Assembly: GCF_018219155.1 (NCBI RefSeq) | Contig: NZ_CP056124.1 | Coordinates: forward strand, 1-64,000 | Direction: 5' to 3' | Source of the DNA: Moritella sp. 24 | Lineage (GTDB): Bacteria > Pseudomonadota > Gammaproteobacteria > Enterobacterales > Moritellaceae | Length of the DNA stretch: 64,000 bases | In this document: in pieces, positions 23,378-32,937 of the stretch | Layout of the letters: each line of letters begins with the position of its first letter | Position numbering within the stretch: the stretch's first letter is position 1 | Position numbers and translations under genes: made by a program | Notes under the pieces: generated by a model | What the model was told of the DNA's origin: nothing | Database searches by the model: none | What the model saw: only the letters and a program-made list of their open reading frames with translations

Positions 23378-25048
23378 ATGGTGATGAATGATGGTACAGA
23401 AAAGCCCAAAAAATTAGGCGCTATTGGTAGCGTATTAAAATTGATTGGTGATCAATTCCCTGGTCACAAAGAAAATGAGAACAGTAACACTGCACTGGAA
23501 GATTCCCCTCTTGCTGGTGGCGCAGGGTTTAACCATGTAAACGATGATACACATCTAAGTAATGACAGTGGTGATGAATCGCCGCGTGATGTCATTGCTG
23601 AAAAGAAAATGCCGATAGATCGCTCGGCAAAGTACGCAATTCTTCAAGGCATGTCACAAGATCCTTCATTGAGCGAGGGCCTTGATATGCACCTTTCTCA
23701 TGCTTTATCACCAGACCGCCGAACCAATCGTTCATTTAAGTTGGTATCAACAGCGCCCGAACACGATAAGTTAGTCGCAGAACAGAACGCACGCTTAGTA
23801 CCTAAAATGAATAATGGCTTGGTTGCCTGGGCTAAGGTGATGTGCATTTTTGGTACTAACTATGTTCGCCCGTACTGTAAAGAAGGTGTGGGCATTACCC
23901 ATTTTCAATCTGATTATTGGACCATGCCTAATTTTGTACGCAAGTATGAAAAATCAGGACTGTTAGCCGGTTACACATCACAGCACATGCGAAAGGAACA
24001 AAGCTCCGCCGTCTACTTAGCGCCGCCTTGGTCATTGCTAGAATTAAAGATCCCCTTCTTTCAACCTAACTTTAATATTGAACCGAACAATTATGACGGT
24101 AAGTTGTATAGCTTATTTGATGATGTCCACCATCGAACTCCGCTTGAGTCTCAAGATTACGGTACCTCGCTATTAGAGTATTGCTATGAACCGTACTGTG
24201 ATTTTAAAGAGTCACTAGCATCGCTGTTAGCCAGTCGCCGTAACGCAAGTCGTATTGACCGTTTCATTACCACGCAACTTGATAACTTAGACCCTGTAGC
24301 TGCAGTTAACTACATCAATCTACTTTCTCAACAAATGAAGTCGGATATGGAGTACACGGAGTCAAAGCACCGTAAAGCGGGTACCCGCCCTCTAATCAAT
24401 AACTCAATCATACCGGTGCAAGGTGGTAGCAAGGGCGGCACTACGATAGATACTCAATCTACCGATCCAAACATTCAATATTTAGAAGACATCATATTAC
24501 ACCTAAAACGTATGTGTTCAGCGTTAGGTATTGACCTGTCATTACTGGGTTGGGCTGACACCATGAGTGGTGGCATCGGTGATGGCGGCTTTCTTCAAAC
24601 CTCAATCCAAGCAGCTCGGCGTGCAACTTGGATACGCCAGGCATGTGAAACGCTAATCAATAACGCTGTAGAGCTCGACTTCTGGTACCGCTATAAAAAA
24701 GTGTTACCTGCAGGTCAGGAAAAGCCGTGGCGCGTTCAATTTTACTCACTGAACAATGCAATTGAAGAGCAAGAATCTATTGCGCGAGAAGGTAAGGCTA
24801 ACTTTGCTACAACGGTCGCTACGCTGGTGGATACGATGATGCAGGGTTCAAGTAATGGCTCTGATACATTGAAACGTGTCTTACTGAGTGATGTGCTCGA
24901 CATCGATGACGGCACGCTCGATACCATCTTAAAAGAATTAAACGTTACCCCTGCAGAGGGTGACGATCTTATGTCTGAATTTAATAATTTTACAGAAACC
25001 GAAAAAGCTCAAATGATATTGAGTAAATTAATGGAGAACGCAGAATGA
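23378..25048 (+). CDS. Portal protein
   Basis: 556 residues. Features of myophage portals are a disordered polar N-terminus (1-70), a central alpha/beta body, the long helix region (LLASRRNASRIDRFITTQLDNLDP, about 290-315) and the LGIDLSLLGWADTMSGGIGDGGFLQTSIQAARR segment typical of portal stems (about 387-420). It forms the dodecameric DNA gate at the head vertex and docks the terminase. First gene after a late promoter, overlapping the next by 4 nt. The terminase lies 18 kb away, an unusually scattered arrangement. Confidence 0.85.
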   Translation: MVMNDGTEKPKKLGAIGSVLKLIGDQFPGHKENENSNTALEDSPLAGGAGFNHVNDDTHLSNDSGDESPRDVIAEKKMPIDRSAKYAILQGMSQDPSLSEGLDMHLSHALSPDRRTNRSFKLVSTAPEHDKLVAEQNARLVPKMNNGLVAWAKVMCIFGTNYVRPYCKEGVGITHFQSDYWTMPNFVRKYEKSGLLAGYTSQHMRKEQSSAVYLAPPWSLLELKIPFFQPNFNIEPNNYDGKLYSLFDDVHHRTPLESQDYGTSLLEYCYEPYCDFKESLASLLASRRNASRIDRFITTQLDNLDPVAAVNYINLLSQQMKSDMEYTESKHRKAGTRPLINNSIIPVQGGSKGGTTIDTQSTDPNIQYLEDIILHLKRMCSALGIDLSLLGWADTMSGGIGDGGFLQTSIQAARRATWIRQACETLINNAVELDFWYRYKKVLPAGQEKPWRVQFYSLNNAIEEQESIAREGKANFATTVATLVDTMMQGSSNGSDTLKRVLLSDVLDIDDGTLDTILKELNVTPAEGDDLMSEFNNFTETEKAQMILSKLMENAE

Positions 25049-25989
25049 CATACAAAGTATTAAAAGCAGTGAAAGAAACATTCAACATTTTCAACGATGG
25101 CCGTAAGTATAATCCAGCACCACAAAAGTTTTTGTTGTCTGCGTTATCTAACGTATTGTCATCGGGTGAAACTATTGAGCGAGTTAACTTACAGGAGGCT
25201 ATTGGCTACTTTGGTCATGGGTTCCGTGAGTTGACCGGTAAAATTCGCCCTGGTGAAGTTGAAATGATTGAGAAGGGCGGGAAACTAGCGGCTGTTAATA
25301 TTGTGCCAGCTATCCGCACAAAGTCTGTTGTGGTGGATAGCGCAGGTAATGTGACGCACGAACAAGAGTTTTTAGATACAGTGCCAGGTCGTGCAGCGCT
25401 AAGTTGTTACAATTCCGGCGTAGGTGGTTTTTCTTGGGCCATGTCTGGTAGTAACGGCCATAACACTGAGCAGGGTAGTGTTACGCGTAGTTTCAGTGGG
25501 TTTGATTACGTTAAACAAGCTAACTTCATACCACTACATCGTCAGACACAATTGTTATCAAGTGTGAACGAGACTGGCCTCGATAGTATGTTGCTTTCAT
25601 CAATGACCGATAACGGCGTTGATAAAGACCTTGCAAGTGATTTATTAAACCAATTTTCAAGTGGTCCTGCTGATGTTGGAGCTGATGAAATTAATCAATT
25701 ATTACTTTCTCAGCTGGTGGAGCAAAAGCAACAGCGCGAACAATTGCTGTCAGGTGTTATTGATAACTCAGTGTTTTTTATTAACGATAGCCAGCGTAAC
25801 GCATTACTTAACTGTAATGGCAGTGATGATGTCGAAATCTTGAATTCGTTATTTAGTGCTATGCAAAATACAGAAACACATCATTTGCCAATCTCACCTA
25901 ATCAATCAGCGCAAGGGGTGAAAGTTGAACAAGTTGCACAAAATTTGAGTTACACCAGTTTTGAGAATACACCGGTGAAATTCGCATGA
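25045..25989 (+). CDS. Head morphogenesis protein, family not recognised
   Basis: 314 residues, coupled to the portal by an ATGA overlap. The first half contains beta segments and a GGFSWAMSGSNG turn; the second is helical and polar with QQREQLLSG. A capsid-assembly, scaffold or protease role is suggested only by its place behind the portal. I see no convincing Ser/His protease motif. Confidence 0.6.
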   Translation: MTYKVLKAVKETFNIFNDGRKYNPAPQKFLLSALSNVLSSGETIERVNLQEAIGYFGHGFRELTGKIRPGEVEMIEKGGKLAAVNIVPAIRTKSVVVDSAGNVTHEQEFLDTVPGRAALSCYNSGVGGFSWAMSGSNGHNTEQGSVTRSFSGFDYVKQANFIPLHRQTQLLSSVNETGLDSMLLSSMTDNGVDKDLASDLLNQFSSGPADVGADEINQLLLSQLVEQKQQREQLLSGVIDNSVFFINDSQRNALLNCNGSDDVEILNSLFSAMQNTETHHLPISPNQSAQGVKVEQVAQNLSYTSFENTPVKFA

Positions 25990-26309
25990 TCCTACTTTTA
26001 GCGTTCTCATTTGTTGCACTTGTTTTTCTTGTCGTTATGTTCGCCACTAAGGACTCAGCACAGAAAAAAGTACCCATTACTTGTCTCGCATTAGCGGCGA
26101 TTAGTATTTTTTTGGGGATCATACTTTACCCTATATCTGGTTTCTATGAGTTTGAATATGCGGATAAAACAAAGCGAATGGAATTAAAATTAAGAGCGGA
26201 ATATCTTGATTTTGAAGTGGATAAAGCGAGAGAAATGATTGAAGTTCTCGGTTCTGAAACGCATTACATCGAATATTTAAAGGCTAAATATCAAGCTGTC
26301 GATGAATAA
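25986..26309 (+). CDS. Small membrane protein
   Basis: 107 residues with two hydrophobic segments (about 2-20 and 30-50) and a charged helical tail. Overlaps the previous gene by 4 nt, so co-transcribed with the portal. Possibly a spanin-like or lysis-related protein, but no lipobox is seen. Confidence 0.6.
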   Translation: MILLLAFSFVALVFLVVMFATKDSAQKKVPITCLALAAISIFLGIILYPISGFYEFEYADKTKRMELKLRAEYLDFEVDKAREMIEVLGSETHYIEYLKAKYQAVDE

Positions 26310-26451
26310 AATGCTTTATATTTCATTATAGTTTTGTGAATACAATGAAATAATAAGGGTTAATAACTACACATTTATTTAATGTGGTGTAACCTGTGCA
26401 ACATACACCAAAGTGGTTAGTATTAATTCTGTGTACCATGCGCTACATAGT

Positions 26452-26480
26452 TGTTACTGGCTGATTTTAAGCCAGTAACA
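26452..26480. other. Perfect 11-bp inverted repeat near parB (candidate parS or terminator)
   Basis: TGTTACTGGCT and AGCCAGTAACA around GATTTTA. No T-run follows, so a terminator is not obvious. The 26310-26511 gap also has CACATT/AATGTG and ATTTCATT/AATGAAAT repeats. P1-type systems keep the centromere close to parB, so this gap is a good candidate. Confidence 0.45.
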
Positions 26481-26511
26481 GGCATCCGTATTTAATTTAA
26501 GGGCTAGTCAA

Positions 26512-26889
26512 TTGAGCAAAGAATTCAGAGTAAGTACGATGGAGTTATTAACGCATTATATGATGAATAATGTGTTGGTCGCTGGATTTGAGCAACTTGA
26601 AGTGCTTGAGTCATTTTCACTCAGTAATACTGCGCTAGAAGTATCTCCGCTAACAATTCAAGTTTGTGACGAAGGTGAATATAGTGATGAAGAAGAGCTG
26701 TTAATGTCTGTTTGTAATGAGGTTACAAATTTTATTAATGCTGACGCAGTGCAGAGTGATGTTAGAGACTCAGTGTTTCATAAAGTCTGCGATGTGGTAA
26801 ATACCATCATCGCAGATTTAAGGTTGGCTGTTAAAGAAGAATTGAAATTAGTTGAGCGTGATGTGATCACGATTGAGCCTGCATATTAA
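26512..26889 (+). CDS. Unknown acidic protein convergent with parB
   Basis: 125 residues, likely TTG start with AAGGG upstream (an ATG is available at 26539). Acidic throughout. Its stop overlaps the parB stop by 4 nt in opposite orientation. Function unknown. Confidence 0.55.
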   Translation: MSKEFRVSTMELLTHYMMNNVLVAGFEQLEVLESFSLSNTALEVSPLTIQVCDEGEYSDEEELLMSVCNEVTNFINADAVQSDVRDSVFHKVCDVVNTIIADLRLAVKEELKLVERDVITIEPAY

Positions 26890-28007
26890 GCCTCGATAAT
26901 CTCCTTAATCGCCGCGAGTATTGCGGCTTTCTTACCTTCTTCTACATGTTCAATATCTAAGTTAAAACCATTTTTAGAGGTTTTCACAAAGCAAGTTGAC
27001 TTACCTTGACTAGCCACGCTAACCCTACGAGCTGGTTTCTCTTTTTTGGGTTTGTATGCAGCCGTAAAGCTTTCAATTTGTTTAAGGAAGGCTGCGTTAA
27101 GCTTGTTTGCAGTATTGCCTCCACAGTAATCCTGCAGCTTTTCTAGCGTTAACGTTTTGATGAAATCCCACAGTTTTGATAATGAATTTTTATCTTTACA
27201 TAGCGTAATAGCATTGTTTGCTTTCGTAACCGAACCGCGCCCGAACACGTTAAGATCTGGTATGTACTCTGTTAGTTCACGCGGTAAGTTATAAGCGGCT
27301 AAACACTCGGTTACTGTTGTTGGCGGTATACCTTCTTCTCTTGCTAGCTCATTTCTGCCAGCATAAACACCTTCATCTAGCATTTCTTGATAAATTGCGC
27401 CACGCTCAAAGGCTGACAGCTCTTTTTGAACGCTAGCAATACGGGTTAAGTATCGTATGTCTTTAGGAGCTAATTGCTCCTCAGTGACATACATTCTGAA
27501 AGTAACTTTATCAAGGATACATGACTTGCGGCGGCGGGAACCATCGAACGCAAGTGCTTTACCTGTTTTTGCATCAAGATAACCAATCGCGGGGAACTGC
27601 TGCCCTTTGATTTTTAATGTAGCTAAAATATCACTTAAACTACAGCGGTTAAGGTTATGCTGAAAACGTGCATTGGCCTTTACTACGCCTGTTTCATCTT
27701 CGATCTTATCCGCTTTAAATTCGCGTAATACAAAGCTTACCGTTCGTCCGTGATCAAGGGGGAGTGTAATTCTCTCTTTACCGCTTTCTACTTCTTCATT
27801 AAAGATGCGTTGGCTCTCCGCTTTGCTTGCATCGCTCATACCTGGTGCTCTTACACCACGCGATGTTCTTGTACTCTGCGTTACAGGCTGCGGGGCTGTC
27901 GCTATAACAGGTTCAGCCTGTGCCACCGGCGCTGCATTACTACCAGCATTATTCGTCACAGTTCTTTGTGGTTTATTTTTTTTGTTTTTAGGTCTTCTAT
28001 TACTCAT
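26886..28007 (-). CDS. parB: ParB-like partition protein
   Basis: 373 residues. A basic disordered N-terminus (SNRRPKNKKNKPQR), a ParB N-terminal region with FDGSRRRKSCIL around 150-165, and a helix-turn-helix (RNELAREEGIPPTTVTECL, about 214-232) characterise it as a plasmid/phage ParB that binds a centromere. Its start overlaps the parA stop (ATGA at 28007). Together they would keep a low-copy prophage plasmid in dividing cells, as in P1. The C-terminus has unusual runs before IEHVEEGKKAAILAAIKEIIEA. Confidence 0.85.
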   Translation of the reverse strand: MSNRRPKNKKNKPQRTVTNNAGSNAAPVAQAEPVIATAPQPVTQSTRTSRGVRAPGMSDASKAESQRIFNEEVESGKERITLPLDHGRTVSFVLREFKADKIEDETGVVKANARFQHNLNRCSLSDILATLKIKGQQFPAIGYLDAKTGKALAFDGSRRRKSCILDKVTFRMYVTEEQLAPKDIRYLTRIASVQKELSAFERGAIYQEMLDEGVYAGRNELAREEGIPPTTVTECLAAYNLPRELTEYIPDLNVFGRGSVTKANNAITLCKDKNSLSKLWDFIKTLTLEKLQDYCGGNTANKLNAAFLKQIESFTAAYKPKKEKPARRVSVASQGKSTCFVKTSKNGFNLDIEHVEEGKKAAILAAIKEIIEA

Positions 28008-29212
28008 GTTCTATTTTCCAAATATTGTTTAGACTTTGATTCAATATCTCGCACAATTTGAAGGGTTAGCGTTTGCGCTCGGCGAAATGCTTGTTTGCCA
28101 CCCAGGGTGTACTCACTTGCTGATAAATCATATATCGTTGAATACTCTTTAGCGCAATGCAGCACGGCATCTGATAAAGGGAAGTCGTAAGGGCTGCAGT
28201 GTTCACGATAAGTATCTTTAATTCTCGCAATCATATCAATATGCGCAACTGTCGTACCGGTTGCGGTTGGTTGAATAACGATATTGTCGTAACCAGTGTG
28301 ACCTTGGCCAGCAAGTAGCGGGTACGTGTTAGCTAAGTGTTCTAGGTATTTTTCAGAGCTATCAATATCATTTTCACTTGGGCGCATTGGAATAATCAGA
28401 TTATTCGCCGCAAAGTGAGCTGCATACGTTGCTGATGAAAAGTAAGGTGATGTATCGATGATGATAATGTCGTAATCATCCTTAATAGCATCAATGATCT
28501 TATTTAAGTCTTTATATGATGAATAAGGTACGCCTTCTTTATTCGCCTCTATGCGTTTTGATTCTACATAGGTTTCGTAATATCTATCTTCTTCTCGGGC
28601 GCACAGTATATTTAGATTCGGTAAGTTGGTTTTATATAATGATTTACGGCAAAGGTCCTGGTAAGTCTCGCCCTCACCTAATGAGTAGTTACCCGTTAAT
28701 AAGTCACCGGCACTAAAGTCATTTTTATTGAAGTTAGGTTTTAGCGCTGCAGTGGCCGTGCCTTGTGGATCGAAATCAAGTACCGCAATTCGCCACTGGT
28801 TTAAGCACTCAGTAGAAAGGCCAGTTGCTAGTGTTACAACCATTGTCGTTTTGCCTGAGCCACCTTTCTGTTGAGTGACACACCAGATAACAGGTTCTTT
28901 ACCCTTTCCTTTTGAATTCGGCGGGTTGAACTTATTGTTAATTTTCTTAACGTCAGACGCACTTATTCTAAATGACTTCGGTGAGTCTTCACGATAGTTG
29001 ATACCGAGTTCATCGCATATTTCCTTTAATTTACGCGGATGAATTTTAGTGGCAGCGTGCGCCTCATTTGAATTGTAAGTACGCTCGTATTTACCATTCG
29101 GGCTATTTTCATCAAGTGATAGCGTCAAGCCTTTATTGTTTTCTGTTGATGCTTTTGCTAGCGCTGCTAGGTTATTTAGCGTTTTCGCTGTTTCAACTGC
29201 GTTTTTGATCAC
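28004..29212 (-). CDS. parA: ParA partition ATPase (type Ia)
   Basis: 402 residues. The N-terminal ~105 residues, with a likely DNA-binding region, mark a P1/F-type ParA that autoregulates. Deviant Walker A KGGSGKTT at 116-123, Walker A' VLDFDPQGTAT near 145-155, and Walker B IIIIDTSPYF near 250. Oriented parA-parB on the minus strand with a divergent gene at 29335. An inverted TTAGTTTT pair at 29231-29238 and around 29315 could be its operator. Confidence 0.92.
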   Translation of the reverse strand: MIKNAVETAKTLNNLAALAKASTENNKGLTLSLDENSPNGKYERTYNSNEAHAATKIHPRKLKEICDELGINYREDSPKSFRISASDVKKINNKFNPPNSKGKGKEPVIWCVTQQKGGSGKTTMVVTLATGLSTECLNQWRIAVLDFDPQGTATAALKPNFNKNDFSAGDLLTGNYSLGEGETYQDLCRKSLYKTNLPNLNILCAREEDRYYETYVESKRIEANKEGVPYSSYKDLNKIIDAIKDDYDIIIIDTSPYFSSATYAAHFAANNLIIPMRPSENDIDSSEKYLEHLANTYPLLAGQGHTGYDNIVIQPTATGTTVAHIDMIARIKDTYREHCSPYDFPLSDAVLHCAKEYSTIYDLSASEYTLGGKQAFRRAQTLTLQIVRDIESKSKQYLENRT

Positions 29213-29272
29213 GTTATAGGTCCCTTATCTTTAGTTTTGAGTGATAAATTATGATTTAAGAAGATATTAACA

Positions 29273-29299
29273 TTGATTTTTGTTTCTGTCTCCTATAAT
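29273..29299 (+). promoter_or_regulatory. Sigma70-type promoter for the small-gene run
   Basis: TTGATT at 29273-29278 and TATAAT at 29294-29299 with a 15-bp spacer, 36 nt before the 29335 gene. Confidence 0.5.
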
Positions 29300-29334
29300 C
29301 TATTGGAACTGGCTAAAACTAAGGACGCAGCGAA

Positions 29335-29589
29335 ATGGAAAATGAAATTAATAAAGCGTTACGTCAATGGTTAATCACCCGCTTTAAAGAAAGCTGGTGG
29401 ACACCTAATTTTGATCGCATGACCAGCGCTATGATCTCACATTGTAATATTCGTAATTGTGATGATGTAAAGTGCGCGATTGAATCGGGTAAGTTAGAAG
29501 AGGTTATTGATATACATCTCAATAAGATGACCGCTTTACTAAAGCATAGTAAGCGCCACTCTCGATTGAACGATGTATGTGAAGACTGA
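29335..29589 (+). CDS. Small unknown protein divergent from parA
   Basis: 84 residues, ATG start with AAGGACGCAG upstream. Helical and basic, with W-rich N-terminus (WLITRFKESWW). A partition or copy-number accessory is possible by position only. A hairpin AGGCTCC/GGAGCCT (29607-29639) follows it. Confidence 0.55.
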   Translation: MENEINKALRQWLITRFKESWWTPNFDRMTSAMISHCNIRNCDDVKCAIESGKLEEVIDIHLNKMTALLKHSKRHSRLNDVCED

Positions 29590-29665
29590 TAATGAGATAA
29601 ATTAAAGGCTCCCACCGCGACCAAACGACAAGGAGCCTAAATCACAATGCTAAAAGGAATAGATT

Positions 29666-29827
29666 ATGACCAGAGAAATACTACACCGTGAATATAAAAA
29701 TATCCAGCAACGTTACGCTCAACTGCAAACTACTTCTGAACGCCGTGCATTTTGTCGCCAAAATGCTATTAATATTGGCGCGATGAAGGTTTCTGAACTT
29801 GGTCGCCTTGTTAACGGTGGGTTATAA
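29666..29827 (+). CDS. Very small basic protein
   Basis: 53 residues, ATG after AAAGGAAT. Charged and helical. Its TAATG end overlaps the start of a 25-residue frame. Length leaves some doubt. Confidence 0.45.
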   Translation: MTREILHREYKNIQQRYAQLQTTSERRAFCRQNAINIGAMKVSELGRLVNGGL

Positions 29828-29904
29828 TGTCGTGGCTAAATCGTGATCATGCACAATCAGTGATGTTATTTACCGTGATGTTCTTAATTTGCATTCAATG
29901 GTAG
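29827..29904 (+). CDS. Possible 25-residue membrane peptide
   Basis: Starts in the TAATG overlap with the preceding gene. Polar N-terminus then a hydrophobic stretch VMLFTVMFLICIQW. Could be a coupled single-span peptide; could also be chance. Confidence 0.3.
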   Translation: MSWLNRDHAQSVMLFTVMFLICIQW

Positions 29905-29968
29905 GAATGAAAGAATAGAAGTGCGTTGATTCACTCACTTCTATTGCGTATTACCGGTTATAATATTT

Positions 29969-29986
29969 AATTGTAATTGTTAGGAT
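29969..29986 (+). promoter_or_regulatory. Dispersed 18-bp box with upstream TATAAT
   Basis: AATTGTAATTGTTAGGAT begins 4 nt after TATAAT (29959-29964), so the box covers the presumed transcription start before the 30012 gene. A half copy, ATTAGGAT, follows at about 29998. Confidence 0.6.
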
Positions 29987-30011
29987 AATCAATATTAATT
30001 AGGATGTTACT

Positions 30012-30344
30012 GTGAAAATTGAGTCAGATAAATGTTTAACCGCTTGCCCCGATGACGCTGTAGTATCAAGTGATGTTATTGCACTTGATGGTGTTCTTGC
30101 AGTTAGCCCTGGTACTGATGATGTAGTCGATTCTGGTGATGATGTATGTACTGATGAATTCATCGCATTGGATATGACCATACTCACCAAAAACGAACTA
30201 TCTAAAAAGCTTGGAGTCAGTGTTAGCACTATCTACAGATGGGCCAAACAAGGGATTCTACCCGCGCCCATTCGCCATGAATCCGGCAACAATGCCGGGT
30301 GGTTAAAGCAGACCATTAACGATTGGATCGCTAAATCCCAATAA
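30012..30344 (+). CDS. AlpA/MerR-type helix-turn-helix regulator or excisionase
   Basis: 110 residues. An acidic, poorly conserved first half is followed by LTKNELSKKLGVSVSTIYRWAKQGILPAP (about 59-86), a classic AlpA/excisionase-type winged helix. Such proteins activate or excise prophages. GTG start. Preceded by a promoter with a dispersed box, which suggests lysogenic control. Confidence 0.75.
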   Translation: MKIESDKCLTACPDDAVVSSDVIALDGVLAVSPGTDDVVDSGDDVCTDEFIALDMTILTKNELSKKLGVSVSTIYRWAKQGILPAPIRHESGNNAGWLKQTINDWIAKSQ

Positions 30345-30424
30345 TAAAATGATAAAAATCGATAGTGGTAATGAATAAATAATATTTATTGCCCCTAATT
30401 GGTTATTTTTTCACGCTCTTTTTG

Positions 30425-30480
30425 CGTTTCACGAAACGAAATGTATAATGGCTAAATTATTTAAACATCATTGTTAGGAT
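30425..30480 (+). promoter_or_regulatory. Promoter with palindrome and dispersed 18-bp box
   Basis: Palindrome CGTTTC-AC-GAAACG at 30425-30438, TATAAT at 30444-30449 and the box AAACATCATTGTTAGGAT at 30463-30480, whose AGGA also serves as RBS for the ATG at 30485. A sister promoter with the same palindrome-like element lies near 48722. Confidence 0.65.
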
Positions 30481-30484
30481 AATA

Positions 30485-30805
30485 ATGAACGTTAATAAAG
30501 AAACAGAGGAACAGGCCGAACGCGTTATTCAAACGTTACCTGAGATACCAAGGTGTAAATCTTGTCAGGGGAAAGGCACTACTAGACCAATGTTTCACGA
30601 TCTTGAGTGTGAAGATTGCAGCGCTACCGGCATCGATATTTCAGACCCTTTAGCGATTATCTTGCAGCAACAAAAATACCTAGCGAAAGCAAAGGGAATC
30701 ATCGTGTCTCAGCGCAGGACCATATACGGGTTAACAGTGTCACCTGATGAACAACTCGGTCAAGCAATGGATAAATTTTACAGTTCAATCAAGAGAATGG
30801 ATTAA
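30485..30805 (+). CDS. Small protein with DnaJ-like CxxCxGxG zinc motif
   Basis: 106 residues. CKSCQGKGTT at about 24-33 and CEDCSATG at about 43-50 make one DnaJ-type zinc centre. Followed by a helical C-terminus. Small proteins with this motif occur among phage antitermination and early regulators; a precise role is not assignable. First gene after the promoter at 30425. Confidence 0.65.
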   Translation: MNVNKETEEQAERVIQTLPEIPRCKSCQGKGTTRPMFHDLECEDCSATGIDISDPLAIILQQQKYLAKAKGIIVSQRRTIYGLTVSPDEQLGQAMDKFYSSIKRMD

Positions 30806-30808
30806 ATT

Positions 30809-32362
30809 ATGAATACAGCACCTCAAATAGCGTTAAGCAATCCTGGCATCGTGTTACCACACGGCGTTCCATTGCCAATTGGCGTTGTCAGCATCAAGAA
30901 AGCTATCTTTGATAAAGCAATTGATGTTCCTGCCATGCTGTCCTTGCAGCAATTAATTATTACTGACCTGCAGGGGAATAACTTAGCGTTAAGTAGTAAG
31001 TGTTCTAATTTTGATTCTCGATTAACTGAGCTTGCACAGCGTAATGCTGTCCTGCAGTCATGTAACAGCGAACTGAACGATCAAGTTAGCGAGATAAACA
31101 ACCAGGCTCGGTTAGCTAACTTGAAAAAAGTGAATGAAGATGAAGTTTCGCCTGATGTGGCCTTAGAAAACAAAGTCGCCGAACTTGAATCAGATTTAGT
31201 TAAAGTGCAGGTTGATCTTGATGTATCGGTAGCGAACTTAGAGTTGGCAGAAGGTAAGGTGATTACAGCCAACCGTAAAAAGAACAACGCACTAGATAGC
31301 CTCTCTACAGCAAACGCTAAAATGGATGTGATACAACGTCAATCTCACCGCGTTCATGTCGAAAATGGAAAGCTGACTACCGAATGTAGTGATTCTGCCT
31401 TGGAGTTACTCGCTACTCAAAAAGAATTGTCCTTGCTTAAAATAGAGCACGGTAAATTAGTTGAATCAAGCAAAGGCGAACCACAGCGCCGTGCTAACTT
31501 CCTCAAGCTTGAAATGAGCAAGATCAATAGTGGCGGCGCTAATGCAAGCGAACTATCTGAACGATTATCTTCTGTTGAATTGGCGCTGGTGGCCTCAAAC
31601 AATGAACGTGCTCGACTGCTAAAAGAAAATGATACGTTAATTAATATCACAAATAGCTCTATATCTGATGTTAAGAACGCGATCACTATGAGCAACAATG
31701 CTATTGAGCGATACGAGGGCCTAAAGGATACGGTTGTCGAGGGTAGCGTTAAATTAGCCTTTATGTCTGAAACTCTTCTTAAGAATGACGTTAAGATGAA
31801 TCGATATAGCCACATGAACGGTATTTTACAAAAAATGCCTGCCTATGAGCATGGTGGTTGTTTTCTTTACCTACTTTCAACCGGTACGTCTTGGTTGAAA
31901 CCGCAATATCGCAATACTGAATATCCTATTTATATGCACCTCGATCAAGATGGTTACGGCCGTATGCTGTTTATCCACGATGGCGAGCTGCTTACCCTAG
32001 ATGGCAAAGGCATTGATTTTATCGCTGCAGAGCAAGTTGAGCCGATTAAAAAATCAATCATGCGTTTCTCTCGCGTTGAATACACTCGCCGAATGAATCA
32101 TGGCGCACAGATAGCACTTGAAATGGCCGTGGTATCTGGTGACGCACCAACCTCAAAAGAGCGCTCTGAGTTGCTGTCGGAAGTTGCCGATTACATTAAG
32201 AGCAGCGCTCAACCGAAAGAAAAGAGCTTTACTGCAGCACTTGATGTGATCGAGGCAACATGCCGTGATAACCAGAACCGCATTAGCATGATGTTACGTG
32301 AAAGCAAGAAGGCTAAAAAGACCAGTAAAGCCAATAAATCTAAGCGCCGTAAGAGTAAGTAA
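30809..32362 (+). CDS. Coiled-coil protein of unknown function
   Basis: 517 residues. About 90-320 is long coiled coil with many Asn and Ser; a globular part follows (about 345-440), and the end is very basic (KKAKKTSKANKSKRRKSK), which suggests nucleic-acid binding. It lies between the zinc-motif gene and a nuclease, 3 nt apart on each side. A DNA-metabolism role is inferred. Confidence 0.6.
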   Translation: MNTAPQIALSNPGIVLPHGVPLPIGVVSIKKAIFDKAIDVPAMLSLQQLIITDLQGNNLALSSKCSNFDSRLTELAQRNAVLQSCNSELNDQVSEINNQARLANLKKVNEDEVSPDVALENKVAELESDLVKVQVDLDVSVANLELAEGKVITANRKKNNALDSLSTANAKMDVIQRQSHRVHVENGKLTTECSDSALELLATQKELSLLKIEHGKLVESSKGEPQRRANFLKLEMSKINSGGANASELSERLSSVELALVASNNERARLLKENDTLINITNSSISDVKNAITMSNNAIERYEGLKDTVVEGSVKLAFMSETLLKNDVKMNRYSHMNGILQKMPAYEHGGCFLYLLSTGTSWLKPQYRNTEYPIYMHLDQDGYGRMLFIHDGELLTLDGKGIDFIAAEQVEPIKKSIMRFSRVEYTRRMNHGAQIALEMAVVSGDAPTSKERSELLSEVADYIKSSAQPKEKSFTAALDVIEATCRDNQNRISMMLRESKKAKKTSKANKSKRRKSK

Positions 32363-32364
32363 TC

Positions 32365-32937
32365 ATGCGAATTTCAACCACTCAATACGCGGCTTACAAA
32401 GCGCGTAATTCAACGGCATCAAAAGCAGCGAAGGCAAAGCGAACCACCAAAGCTAAGAAAGTGGTTAGTTTTGCGCTATCAGCTCATGCCAAGGCGCTCG
32501 CTAAGTTATTTAAAGATCCATCACTGGGCGTTGGCAAGCAAGAGCACTTTTCCCAGGTGTCACTATTTGATTTTTTCCACGATAACCACGAAGACATATA
32601 TGACCTATTTTATGCGATCCCTAATAGTGGGAAACGACATATTAAAGTCGCTACTGAAATGAAAGCCGAAGGGCAAAAATCGGGTTATCCAGATATGGGA
32701 CTCGATGCGGCCAGGGGGATATACCACGGTTTTCGTTGTGAACTAAAAACTGAGGTAGGAACAGCCCAACCAAACCAGGTTGAGTATGCAGAAAAGTTAC
32801 GTAAGCAAGGTTATTGCGTTGTTTTCTGTTACGGCTTTGATGCGGCTGTTACTGCCATTCTTGAATATTGGAACCTAAGTATAAACGGAGTAATGAGTAA
32901 GCATGTCTATAAGCCAGAGAAGATTAGCAAAAAATAA
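32365..32937 (+). CDS. VRR-NUC domain nuclease
   Basis: 190 residues: a basic N-terminus (KAAKAKRTTKAKK) then a VRR-NUC core from ~60 with YAIPNSGKR, AEGQKSGYPDMGLD, GFRCELKTEVGTAQPNQVEYAEKLRKQGY and VVFCYGFDAA. Conserved D, E-x-K and Q of this PD-(D/E)XK clan are present. The family cuts branched or phage DNA structures. Overlaps the next gene by 35 nt. Confidence 0.85.
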   Translation: MRISTTQYAAYKARNSTASKAAKAKRTTKAKKVVSFALSAHAKALAKLFKDPSLGVGKQEHFSQVSLFDFFHDNHEDIYDLFYAIPNSGKRHIKVATEMKAEGQKSGYPDMGLDAARGIYHGFRCELKTEVGTAQPNQVEYAEKLRKQGYCVVFCYGFDAAVTAILEYWNLSINGVMSKHVYKPEKISKK

